Below are positions 35,224-41,808 of a DNA stretch of 41,947 bases, one piece after another. Position 1 is the first letter of the stretch. Every line of letters starts with the position of its first letter. This DNA comes from an uncultured Lachnospiraceae bacterium (GTDB lineage: Bacteria; Bacillota; Clostridia; Lachnospirales; Lachnospiraceae): NCBI GenBank assembly GCA_949287925.1, contig CASEIR010000015.1:1-41947 (forward strand), in the 5' to 3' direction. The notes beneath the pieces are model-generated. The model was not told where the DNA came from, did no database searches, and was given only the letters and a program-made list of their open reading frames with translations. The translations under genes were made by a program, and so were the position numbers.

Positions 35224-36187
35224 CGTCATATCCTCCGCCCCAGCGTTTCCAGTTCTTCCGGAAGAAATACACGATTACCGCCGCAACACCCATGAGGATC
35301 AGCCCGGATATGGTGACTGCCGCTCCTACGGCAAAAGCATTGTTCCCGCCGGATATCCCGGATTCCTCCTCTTCCGGTGTTTCTTCCGCTGTGGAAAGAC
35401 TCAGTCCCTGAGCGTCATTAAGTTCCGAATCTGTCGCTGTATCTGTAGACGGCTCCGCCGCCTCATCAATAGAACTGGACAGCGTTGGCGTCTCGCTCGC
35501 ATCCGTCGTCTCATCGCCGTCAGAAGCAGAAAGGAAAGACCCGCTCTGCAGAGAAGATCCGGAACCTGTGGAGCTTCCGGATGAACTGCTCCCCGATGAG
35601 CTGCTCCCGCCTGATGAACTTCCGGAAGCTGCCGTAACGATCGTGGCCGTCATATCTGTATTATTTCCTGTTGTATAATCGCTTGGGTACAGGTAAAAGA
35701 TCACATTTCTTCCCATAGGCTGCACATACATGGAGCCACGCACCACACAGTTTTCACTTGGCACCTGCATGCAGATATCCGCTGTAGTTCCATTACTGTC
35801 TGTCCCATTTCCTGTCACCCCGATGGCCGGGCTGGACCACCCGGAATCTTCCACATTCTGTACCCAGAAACTGTGGTTTGATGTATAATCCATCAGGCTC
35901 ATGCGGATCGTCAGATAGTATTCCCCGCTGTCCGTCAGTTCCAGGATTCCTGTCGTGTAAACAGCCCCATCTACCATTCCCTGCCCTGTCGTATAGGAGG
36001 CTTCCCCGCCGGAATCCTCGATCACCCCGGTCACCGGATGCGCATAGCAGGGATGGATCACACAGGTATATACACTGCCGCTTGCCGCCTGTACCGACGC
36101 CGCACTCATGCCTGCCCCCATAACAGCAAGCACAAAAACCGCCAGCAGACCGGCTATGGTCTTTCTCATTCTCTTTACTGTATTCAT
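35210..36187 (-). CDS. shp: Shp-like surface heme-transfer protein
   Basis: 325 residues: signal peptide (about 1-35), an Shp-type heme domain (about 37-190), a Ser/Gly linker, an acidic region, a C-terminal membrane helix (about 280-310) and a basic plus acidic tail. The start of the domain, SVYTCVIHPCYAHPVTGVIE, and DSGGEASYTTGQGM are characteristic. Met71 and Met158 are spaced 87 residues, the same as the bis-Met heme ligands I recall for S. pyogenes Shp (Met66 and Met153). In streptococci Shp passes heme from Shr to HtsA. Here the lipoprotein gene overlaps its end, supporting the same hand-over. AGGAG is 6 bases before ATG 36187. Confidence 0.88.
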   Translation of the reverse strand: MNTVKRMRKTIAGLLAVFVLAVMGAGMSAASVQAASGSVYTCVIHPCYAHPVTGVIEDSGGEASYTTGQGMVDGAVYTTGILELTDSGEYYLTIRMSLMDYTSNHSFWVQNVEDSGWSSPAIGVTGNGTDSNGTTADICMQVPSENCVVRGSMYVQPMGRNVIFYLYPSDYTTGNNTDMTATIVTAASGSSSGGSSSSGSSSSGSSTGSGSSLQSGSFLSASDGDETTDASETPTLSSSIDEAAEPSTDTATDSELNDAQGLSLSTAEETPEEEESGISGGNNAFAVGAAVTISGLILMGVAAVIVYFFRKNWKRWGGGYDDDED

Positions 36188-36217
36188 TGCATTCTCCTGT
36201 CACAATTTGATGTAATA

Positions 36218-36285
36218 CAGGCAGTGTTTTCTGCCTGCTTTGAAAACACCGGAAAGGGGCTGCATTTTCCCGCCGCCCCTTTTCC
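36218..36285 (-). terminator. Two hairpins between the FMN-NEAT and Shp genes
   Basis: GC-rich arms at 36251-36260 and 36275-36285 (GGAAAGGGGC / GCCCCTTTTCC) and a perfect 7-bp hairpin CAGGCAG-CTGCCTG at 36218-36237 lie in the 112-bp gap. Neither has a good T-run on the minus strand. They may slow or process the transcript, or protect the 5' end of the downstream RNA. Confidence 0.5.
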
Positions 36286-36299
36286 ATTCTTAATAAGAA

Positions 36300-38516
36300 T
36301 TAACTCCTCTTCTCGTCTTTTCTTACTGATCTTTTCTGCATTACGCCTGCCAGCACTGCCATGCATCCGATTGCCAGCAATGCGGCAAATCCGCCCATAT
36401 CCACAGAGGTATCATCTGTCTTGACACTGGATGTGGAGGAAAGGCCACTTCCACTCTTAAGCGAAGATGAACCAAGGCTGGAAGAACCAAGACTTGATGA
36501 GCCCAGACTGGAGCCACCAAGGCTGGAAGAGCCCAGTGTAGAGCCGCCCGTCAGACTGCTTCCGCCCGTCAGTCCGCTGCCTCCGGAACCAGCATCGTTA
36601 TTTCCCGGATCATCTTCATCTGTAAATACCGGATCATCTTCATCCGCCGTTTTTAACGTGGACCAGTCAAGCGCCAGATAGACTGACTGATCTCCCAATC
36701 CCTCGGAAATAGACTCCATCACCGGTACATAGACCTGCAGCGGGGCAAATCCATCTTCCAACGCCTCCGGAATCAGTTCAAACGTTACCAGCTCCGGATA
36801 ATCTGTGCCATATTCGTCACAGATCCGCTCTCCATTCCCATCCAGTTGATAGGATTCTACTTCTGCGTCGCGCAACTCTCCTTTGGGATAGCCGTACTGG
36901 TCTTTCGTATACCCTGTAAGGAAATAACGAAGTTCCCCGAGATATCCCAGTTTACCACTAATATTCATTCCTTTCATGTCCAGTGTGACAGAATAGACGC
37001 CGTCTTTTACTGTTAATTTGATTGTATGATGTATCGCATTGTCTGCCATAGAGAGCGTTGACTGATCCACTTTCACCATATTCCCCGTCACCGCATAAAT
37101 ACCGTCTTTCAGGTTATGGATATCCAATTCTGTATCCCCCGCCGGTTCTTCCGGATCCTTCTGGTCATCCGGATTTTCTTCGCCTCCCGTATCCTTCGAC
37201 GCATCGCTGTATGTAATGGTAAACGTAGTCGTACCCGTGTAATTCCCAGGCGCTGCCGCCGCCACATCCTTTCCCTTGATGGTTATATTTCCATTCAGTA
37301 CCGTTTCCGTCCCTGCATCTTTTGTTCTTACCGTCTCTGCATCTCCGGCCGTCTGCGTGCCGAAATCATTGGCAAAGGGAAGTTCATCCTTCCCGCTGTA
37401 CAATACGCCTCCGGCCTGGGCACTCACTGTAACCCTGTTTTCCAGATCATCAGCAGATACATGGATCTCATACGGCTGTATATTATCGACATCTGTCGCA
37501 AGTTTCCCCATGGAAAGAGAGGATGGAATCTGTATCATGCCGGACGGCTCTGATATCTGGTCAGCCACATGAGCCGTTACTTCCATGGACTGCTGCCCCT
37601 CTTCTGATGCGCCATATTTTGTCAGCGTATCCCAGTATATGGTCACGATCGTCTTTACGTTGAATTTCCCGTTTTCAAAATAAATTCCGTTGATCTCACC
37701 ATTTAATCCGCCCATGGCAGGCACATAGATACGGGTATTGTTGTAATAATACTGGCTCAGACCAGTAAGCGGAAAGGTTACGTCCGTCACAACCGTATAA
37801 TCTCCCCGGTCTTCTGTCTTATATGTTACGCCTTCCATCGAAAGTGCATTTCCCGGGTCATTATTTATGTAATATCCGTTAAATCCGAGGATATACATTG
37901 GCTCCTGTTCCGTTCCGGAAACCATAGTGTAAGACAGGCTCATCTCTCCCTCGTCACTGACCGTCAGCCTTGCCTTCGTCGTCTCAGTCTGTACCAGACT
38001 GTGGTCTACCACATCGCTGCGCACCGCCGCCGTTACGTCATATACTCCCGATTCCGGCAGTTTCTCCGGAACATCTCCCCCGGACTCTTCTGCCAGTTCA
38101 AGCCCCAGCGCATCTGCAACAGCTTCTTTGATGCCATTTGAGGAATACGTTGCGCTTGTCACAGCATCCACGTCTCCGATTCCATCCGCATCGTCATCTT
38201 CCAGTCCCAGAAATTTCTCTACAATACCGTCAATGGCCGTCTGAAGTTTTCCTTTATTCACCTCTGCGTATGTTCCGCCAAAATTACCGCCTGTGATCTC
38301 CACACCTGAGATCCTTCCATCAATAACAGTTACTTCCGCATTGATATCATACTCTCCGAATTGATCGATATGATAAGTACCGTTTTTTTTGTATGAATCG
38401 CTCTGTGCCCCGGATGGCGCCGCAGCCGCTTCCTGTGCCGCCCCCATCACCGGCAGCGCCAGCAGACCTGCCAGGGCTAGCACCGCCCACCTCTTCCTGC
38501 TTCTTTTTTTTCCCAT
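36300..38516 (-). CDS. Surface heme receptor-like protein: FMN-binding-like domain plus two NEAT-like domains
   Basis: 738 residues from ATG 38516 (GGAGGG 4 bases upstream). Order: signal peptide (about 1-32); FMN_bind-like domain (about 42-138) with DGRISGVEI and the flavin-attachment-like motif DAVTSATYSS (117-126, Thr123 as possible FMN acceptor); NEAT-like domain 1 (about 155-305, ending YVPAM then YWDTLTK); a beta domain shared with the neighbouring secreted protein (about 311-440); NEAT-like domain 2 (about 467-625, YLGELRYFLTG, ending YVPVM and DWSTLK); a Ser/Gly linker of 5-residue repeats; a membrane helix (about 708-726) with a basic tail. There is no LPXTG motif; SVKTDD near 698 resembles a degraded K-T-G-D type sorting signal. 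Heme binding is inferred from the domains and the locus. Confidence 0.78.
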   Translation of the reverse strand: MGKKRSRKRWAVLALAGLLALPVMGAAQEAAAAPSGAQSDSYKKNGTYHIDQFGEYDINAEVTVIDGRISGVEITGGNFGGTYAEVNKGKLQTAIDGIVEKFLGLEDDDADGIGDVDAVTSATYSSNGIKEAVADALGLELAEESGGDVPEKLPESGVYDVTAAVRSDVVDHSLVQTETTKARLTVSDEGEMSLSYTMVSGTEQEPMYILGFNGYYINNDPGNALSMEGVTYKTEDRGDYTVVTDVTFPLTGLSQYYYNNTRIYVPAMGGLNGEINGIYFENGKFNVKTIVTIYWDTLTKYGASEEGQQSMEVTAHVADQISEPSGMIQIPSSLSMGKLATDVDNIQPYEIHVSADDLENRVTVSAQAGGVLYSGKDELPFANDFGTQTAGDAETVRTKDAGTETVLNGNITIKGKDVAAAAPGNYTGTTTFTITYSDASKDTGGEENPDDQKDPEEPAGDTELDIHNLKDGIYAVTGNMVKVDQSTLSMADNAIHHTIKLTVKDGVYSVTLDMKGMNISGKLGYLGELRYFLTGYTKDQYGYPKGELRDAEVESYQLDGNGERICDEYGTDYPELVTFELIPEALEDGFAPLQVYVPVMESISEGLGDQSVYLALDWSTLKTADEDDPVFTDEDDPGNNDAGSGGSGLTGGSSLTGGSTLGSSSLGGSSLGSSSLGSSSLGSSSLKSGSGLSSTSSVKTDDTSVDMGGFAALLAIGCMAVLAGVMQKRSVRKDEKRS
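36472..36546 (-). repeat. 15-bp tandem repeats encoding the LGSSS linker
   Basis: Five 15-bp units (starting at 36472, 36487, 36502, 36517 and 36532) vary around CCAAGGCTGGAAGAA and encode SSLGS repeats in the wall-spanning linker. The unit length is a multiple of three, so copy-number changes would keep the frame. Confidence 0.75.
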
Positions 38517-38545
38517 AATGCCCTCCGTCAAAACTGTCATCTCTT

Positions 38546-38585
38546 AAAAACAGGGATCCCGCGGCCTTTTGTACGGGGATCCCTG
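38546..38585 (-). terminator. Intrinsic terminator between the secreted NEAT-like and FMN-NEAT genes
   Basis: Minus strand: CAGGGATCCC pairs with GGGATCCCTG (38576-38585 with 38551-38560), followed by TTTTT (38550-38546). It lies 21 bp after the secreted NEAT-like stop and 30 bp before the FMN-NEAT start. No promoter is evident before the latter, so it is probably a partial terminator that lowers downstream expression. Confidence 0.75.
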
Positions 38586-38606
38586 CATCGTCTGCTGACG
38601 CTTCTC

Positions 38607-39557
38607 TTAATCTGCCGCATATGAAATCGTAAATGTTGTTGTTCCTGTGTAGTTTCCGGCTGCGGCTGCCGCTACGTTCTCTGCGGTTACTGTAAGCTGT
38701 CCGCTTAATTTCGTACCATTTGCATCTTTTGTCACGTCCTGACTTCCGAAGCTATTCGTAAAAGCAAGAGTGTTATCACCGCTTGTCAGAGTACCGCTTT
38801 CCGGCGTAGAAATGGTCAATGTACCATTCAGATTTTCAGCTGTAACATCTACCGAATAGTCTGACACATTAGCCTTCTCTGCACTTAGAGTTCCCATTGC
38901 CACAGATTCAGGCACCGTTACCGTATACTCCGGTTCAGAAACCGCTTCTGCCACATCCGCGGTGATCTCCATATCCTGTGTATTCTGTGTGTCACCTCCC
39001 GGATTCTGAGCGCCTCCGGCAGTCTGCAGATCTGTAACCTGCACAAAGAAATTCTGCGTACTGTTCATAACTACATTCACATAAGCGCTTACCGGCACCG
39101 TGCCTGCTTCCAGATCATTCAGAACATCCCGGGGAAGTTCTACCGTAAGCACCTGCGTCGTCAGAGAATCTTCTGCATTGATACCAAACAACGCCGCAGT
39201 TGTATCAAACACTTTTTCCGGTTTTGTTGTAATATCAGACTCTACCCGATACTCCGTTTCCCCTACCGTAAACACTACATCCTTTACCGTTCCGTCTGTT
39301 CCCTGATCCGGGTACGCCGGAATCGGATAAGCCACATAGAATGTAAGCTCAGCGTTCTCAGCTGTCAGCTCGATGTCCGCCTCATGTGCAAAGATCGGAT
39401 CACACATACTCTTATTTCCGCTACCGTTGGCATTCAGGAAATGGATCTCTCCAGTGTAACTGCCATCGGCCGGCTCTGCCGCGAATGCGGTTCCGCACAT
39501 CATCGTGGTCATCATGGCCGCCGCAACAGCGCCGGATAAAATTTTTCTGAATCTCAT
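38607..39557 (-). CDS. Secreted NEAT-like heme-binding protein
   Basis: 316 residues. Signal peptide MRFRKILSGAVAAAMMTTMM to about 26 (CGTAFA). Residues about 28-185 look like a NEAT-type domain (DGSYTGEIHFLNANGSG, SMCDPIFAHEADIEL, AELTFYVAYPIPAY) with candidate Met ligands in KSMCDPIF and VVMNSTQNFF. A Pro/Gly linker precedes a beta domain (about 192-316) homologous to residues 311-440 of the next protein, as shown by AAGNYTGTTTFTISY against APGNYTGTTTFTITY. There is no membrane anchor, so it is either free, a hemophore, or held by its beta domain. GGAGA precedes the ATG. The NEAT assignment is moderate. Confidence 0.65.
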   Translation of the reverse strand: MRFRKILSGAVAAAMMTTMMCGTAFAAEPADGSYTGEIHFLNANGSGNKSMCDPIFAHEADIELTAENAELTFYVAYPIPAYPDQGTDGTVKDVVFTVGETEYRVESDITTKPEKVFDTTAALFGINAEDSLTTQVLTVELPRDVLNDLEAGTVPVSAYVNVVMNSTQNFFVQVTDLQTAGGAQNPGGDTQNTQDMEITADVAEAVSEPEYTVTVPESVAMGTLSAEKANVSDYSVDVTAENLNGTLTISTPESGTLTSGDNTLAFTNSFGSQDVTKDANGTKLSGQLTVTAENVAAAAAGNYTGTTTFTISYAAD

Positions 39558-39645
39558 AATGGATTCTCCTTTCTATTGATGTTTTTTATTTATGTTAGGT
39601 GCCTTCGCACTATAACACCGTCTATATATTCCCTGCTGTTAACTG

Positions 39646-40122
39646 TCACTTTACCGTAAGTGTGCAATTAACTTCTGCACCGTTGCGCGGCGTCATCTCA
39701 TCGTCCATTGCAAACGTCTCATACCGTATGGTAAGCGGGTACTCGCCGGCTTCCATTTCCCTCTCCAGGGCAATCTCGTAGAGACTCTGGCCGGGTTTGA
39801 TCATTTTGGATGTATAGATGATCTCGTCCGTCTCCGGAAGGTAAAAAGAAATCTGGAAATAAACCTGATTTTCTTCCGGGTTGGTCAGTTCTACAGACAC
39901 ATCTTTTGTATCTGCCGGGATTTCAACAGACTTATATCCCGGGATTTGGATTCCTTCCCCTACAGAAGACGCCTGACTTTCATCCTCGGGTTTTTTCTGG
40001 TCTTCCTCAAACTCCACATCGTAATTGGTCACTTCTTTTGGTCTGGTATAGAACCAGGCGGCTACAGCTACGATTATGAGAACTGCAATGACTGATAAGA
40101 TAATTTTTTTCTTCCTGTTCAT
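39646..40122 (-). CDS. Small membrane-anchored protein of the heme locus, function unknown
   Basis: 158 residues: one N-terminal membrane helix (KKIILSVIAVLIIVAVAAWF, about 5-24), a charged linker, then a beta-sandwich domain (about 55-158; GYKSVEIPADTKDVSVELTN, EMEAGEYPLTIRYETFAM). Similar small proteins occur beside surface-protein genes in Lachnospiraceae. The fold looks like a binding or assembly module on the cell surface. GGAGAG precedes ATG 40122. It is the first gene after the operator-bearing region at 40140-40168. Confidence 0.65.
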   Translation of the reverse strand: MNRKKKIILSVIAVLIIVAVAAWFYTRPKEVTNYDVEFEEDQKKPEDESQASSVGEGIQIPGYKSVEIPADTKDVSVELTNPEENQVYFQISFYLPETDEIIYTSKMIKPGQSLYEIALEREMEAGEYPLTIRYETFAMDDEMTPRNGAEVNCTLTVK

Positions 40123-40139
40123 GTGATACTCTCCGTAAA

Positions 40140-40168
40140 ACTATAGTTTGTCTCGTCTAACCGTCGGT
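40140..40168 (-). promoter_or_regulatory. Operator-bearing promoter-like site B of the heme locus
   Basis: Minus strand: -35 position ACCGAC (40168-40163), 17-bp spacer GGTTAGACGAGACAAAC, -10 TATAGT (40145-40140). The spacer matches 15 of 17 bases of the spacer of site A (41267-41283). The predicted start would leave almost no leader before the ribosome binding site, so it may act more as an operator or roadblock than as a strong promoter. Confidence 0.6.
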
Positions 40169-40169
40169 G

Positions 40170-40207
40170 TAAAAGAAAACTCACATAACTTTCATTCAAG
40201 TGAGTTT
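40170..40207 (-). terminator. Intrinsic terminator after sortase B
   Basis: Minus strand AAACTCAC pairs with GTGAGTTT (arms 40200-40207 and 40177-40184) around a 15-base loop, followed by TTTTCTTTT (ending near 40170). A second weaker hairpin, AAATGAGA-TCTCATTT at 40279-40299, overlaps the sortase stop. These separate sortase B from the surface-protein genes. Confidence 0.7.
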
Positions 40208-40220
40208 ATATATGCGAGAA

Positions 40221-40234
40221 TTAGTTGTAACTAA
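40221..40234. promoter_or_regulatory. Palindrome TTAGTTGTAACTAA (site C)
   Basis: Perfect 6-bp arms with a 2-bp centre, related in its GTTAG half-sites to sites A and B. It resembles half-sites of DtxR/IdeR-type iron regulators, but no consensus promoter is found around it. Confidence 0.4.
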
Positions 40235-40293
40235 CTGCAAAAATGATATCACAGCCTGTTGCCTCTGTCAATTTCCTCAAATGAGATTATTTC

Positions 40294-41097
40294 TCATTTT
40301 TCAACCTGTCCCTGCATTTGCTGTACATCCATACACACCGCATGTACAGCAAATCTTTTGCCGTATCCATTTCCGGTACATGTGGAAAGCGTCATTACTT
40401 TATGGCTGCTGTCCGGTCTGATTCCAGTATCGATCAAAGAATCCTTTCTCAGATTGTCAATAAATTTCTGATACTCTTCCCCCGGCTCATATCCGATCTT
40501 ATATACATATCCGCCATTTACTGCCTCCTGGCAGGCAAAAACCTGATATCTGTACACCATATCTTCTGTATACAGGGTAAAATACTGGTTTTCCTCCCAA
40601 AAAGCCTGATTCCTGTACTGGTCCAGATTGCCAAACATGCTCCCGTCATTCATGTTATGTCCATACAGGATGTTGTAACAGTCGCTGAAATCCGGGCTGT
40701 TCAGTCCTTCCAGAAAAATACTTCCGGCGATGTGGGATTCGCCATAGAAATCACTTCTCAAATACTTTTCATTGTCTCCGGAATAAAGAACCGGATAATC
40801 AATCCCCAGATCCTGGGTATTGTCAAAACGGATCCATGCTGCAATATCTTCATTCTGTTTATGCAGTTCTTCAAAGTTAACGAAGACATCCGTCAGCCAC
40901 CAGTCTTTCTTTTTTTCTTTCTCATTCTCTCCAGATTCTTCCAGGTAATTTTCCCTCAGTTCTTCGTAAGTCTTTGCTGATTCTGCTTTGTCCAGATAAT
41001 CCGGCAGAATATTGACCAATGCCACAACAATAAGAATCACTCCGGTGATCACAGGCAGAAGCCAGCGACAGTTTCTTACTTTTCTTTTATTCCTCAT
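40294..41097 (-). CDS. srtB: Class B sortase
   Basis: 267 residues. One N-terminal membrane helix (about 13-32), then the catalytic domain with His147 (ILYGHNMNDGSMFG), Cys240 (VMTLSTC) and Arg248 (GYGKRFAVHAVC), the class B triad. It ends VQQMQGQVEK. SrtB anchors heme-uptake proteins in staphylococci and Listeria. Here it leads the heme locus and probably anchors the NEAT or Shp-like proteins through non-LPXTG signals, though no clear sorting motif is seen. Translation may be coupled to the small ORF just upstream (stop 8 bp before ATG 41097). The ribosome binding site AGGAAAG is 11 bases away. Confidence 0.9.
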   Translation of the reverse strand: MRNKRKVRNCRWLLPVITGVILIVVALVNILPDYLDKAESAKTYEELRENYLEESGENEKEKKKDWWLTDVFVNFEELHKQNEDIAAWIRFDNTQDLGIDYPVLYSGDNEKYLRSDFYGESHIAGSIFLEGLNSPDFSDCYNILYGHNMNDGSMFGNLDQYRNQAFWEENQYFTLYTEDMVYRYQVFACQEAVNGGYVYKIGYEPGEEYQKFIDNLRKDSLIDTGIRPDSSHKVMTLSTCTGNGYGKRFAVHAVCMDVQQMQGQVEK

Positions 41098-41104
41098 ATA
41101 TCCG

Positions 41105-41203
41105 TTATCTTTCCTGACACCGTCGTGCCCACACTCTTTTCATCACTTGCATCCGTGTAGAATCAGTCTGCTCTATGAGCGCCCTCAATTGTATTCTCAG
41201 CAT
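41105..41203 (-). CDS. 32-residue leader peptide or small protein before sortase B
   Basis: ATG 41203 has an excellent AAAGGAGG ribosome binding site 8 bases upstream, better than that of sortase B itself. It encodes 32 residues (MLRIQLRALIEQTDSTRM then a basic tail ending RRCQER) and stops 8 bp before the sortase start. It is basic, not hydrophobic, and not rich in one amino acid, so it is not an obvious attenuation peptide. It may raise sortase translation by coupling or be a small regulatory protein. Confidence 0.5.
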   Translation of the reverse strand: MLRIQLRALIEQTDSTRMQVMKRVWARRCQER

Positions 41204-41260
41204 AAATCTGCCTCCTTTCGAATAGCTCCTTTTATTACATACGACTCATATCTTAACACC

Positions 41261-41289
41261 ATTATAGTTAGTCTCTTCTAACCCGTCAA
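41261..41289 (-). promoter_or_regulatory. Promoter and operator site A of the heme locus
   Basis: Minus strand: TTGACG (41289-41284), 17-bp spacer, TATAAT (41266-41261). The spacer contains the perfect inverted repeat GTTAG-N6-CTAAC (GTTAGAAGAGACTAAC). A repressor on this site would block RNA polymerase directly. The leader to the small ORF is about 50 bases. Confidence 0.8.
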
Positions 41290-41312
41290 GCGTATTATAT
41301 CTTTCACTTTTC

Positions 41313-41341
41313 TTGACAAATATACAGAGCTATTCTATGAT
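41313..41341 (+). promoter_or_regulatory. Promoter of the CsoR-type repressor gene
   Basis: TTGACA (41313-41318), 17-bp spacer, TATGAT (41336-41341). It is back to back with the heme promoter, 23 bp apart. Confidence 0.8.
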
Positions 41342-41346
41342 ATCCA

Positions 41347-41364
41347 CATACCCCTTACGGTATG
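41347..41364. promoter_or_regulatory. CsoR-type operator 1 at the repressor promoter
   Basis: CATACC-CCTTAC-GGTATG has 6-bp perfect arms and a 6-bp centre, placed just after the -10 (41341), near the transcription start. The core ATACC-N6-GGTAT also occurs at 41762-41777. The position fits self-repression. Confidence 0.65.
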
Positions 41365-41375
41365 GAGGTGTAAGC

Positions 41376-41651
41376 ATGAAGCAGTGCATGGATTCTGACA
41401 ATCTGCATCGCCGTTTAAAAAAAATCATCGGCCAGGTGCAGGCCATTGACCGGATGATCGATGAGGATATCCCCTGTGAAGATGTTCTCGCACAGATCAA
41501 TGCGGCAAAATCCGCTTTACACAAAGCCGGTCAGGTCGTTCTTGAAGGACACATCAAACATTGTGTAAGAGACGGTATTGAACACGGAGATGCCGATAAA
41601 ACCATCGAAAGCTTTACAAAAGCAGTGGAACGTTTTGCAAATATGCATTAA
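41376..41651 (+). CDS. csoR: CsoR-family metal-sensing repressor
   Basis: 91 residues, all-helical DUF156 family. ATG 41376 is preferred over 41313 because GGAGG lies 7 bases before it. Cys34, His59 and Cys63 (IPCEDV, LEGHIKHCV) have exactly the 25 and 4 residue spacing of the Cu(I) site of M. tuberculosis CsoR (Cys36, His61, Cys65), as I recall it, so copper sensing is more likely than nickel, formaldehyde or persulfide. It should bind the two ATACC-N6-GGTAT sites and release on copper. It is one of only two plus-strand genes and is divergent from the heme locus. Confidence 0.85.
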   Translation: MKQCMDSDNLHRRLKKIIGQVQAIDRMIDEDIPCEDVLAQINAAKSALHKAGQVVLEGHIKHCVRDGIEHGDADKTIESFTKAVERFANMH

Positions 41652-41660
41652 TCCATCAGA

Positions 41661-41696
41661 CAGGCAGTCATATGAAATGGCTGCCTGTTCTTTTTT
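41661..41696 (+). terminator. Intrinsic terminator of the CsoR-type gene
   Basis: CAGGCAGTCAT (41661-41671) pairs with ATGGCTGCCTG (41677-41687) with one G-T pair, followed by TTCTTTTTT. It begins 9 bp after the stop. Confidence 0.85.
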
Positions 41697-41728
41697 ACCA
41701 GAGACGAGTCAAGATCTCTGAATTTTCC

Positions 41729-41758
41729 TTTTCAACATCCGGCGATCCATGTTGAAAA
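41729..41758. repeat. Inverted repeat TTTTCAACAT / ATGTTGAAAA before the second CsoR promoter
   Basis: Perfect 10-bp arms around CCGGCGATCC. The right arm covers the -35 TTGAAA of the promoter at 41752-41780, so it may be an operator or a terminator-like hairpin. Confidence 0.45.
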
Positions 41759-41780
41759 CCTATACCCCCATAGGTATAAT
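41752..41780 (+). promoter_or_regulatory. Second promoter with a CsoR-type operator in its spacer
   Basis: TTGAAA (41752-41757), 17-bp spacer, TATAAT (41775-41780). The palindrome ATACC-CCCATA-GGTAT (41762-41777) fills the spacer and overlaps the -10. It should drive a copper-controlled transcript toward the window end. Confidence 0.8.
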
Positions 41781-41808
41781 ATCCCATCTTTGACAGTTAG
41801 TAAATCAA

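Noticed and set aside
36460-36560. Short repeats in the FMN-NEAT gene considered as a CRISPR array
   Set aside because: The 15-bp units are adjacent with no spacers and encode an in-frame Ser/Gly linker.
40201-40240. A promoter with TTGCAG and TATATA around palindrome site C
   Set aside because: The spacing is 22 bp, or a non-consensus -10 at 17 bp, so I report only the palindrome.
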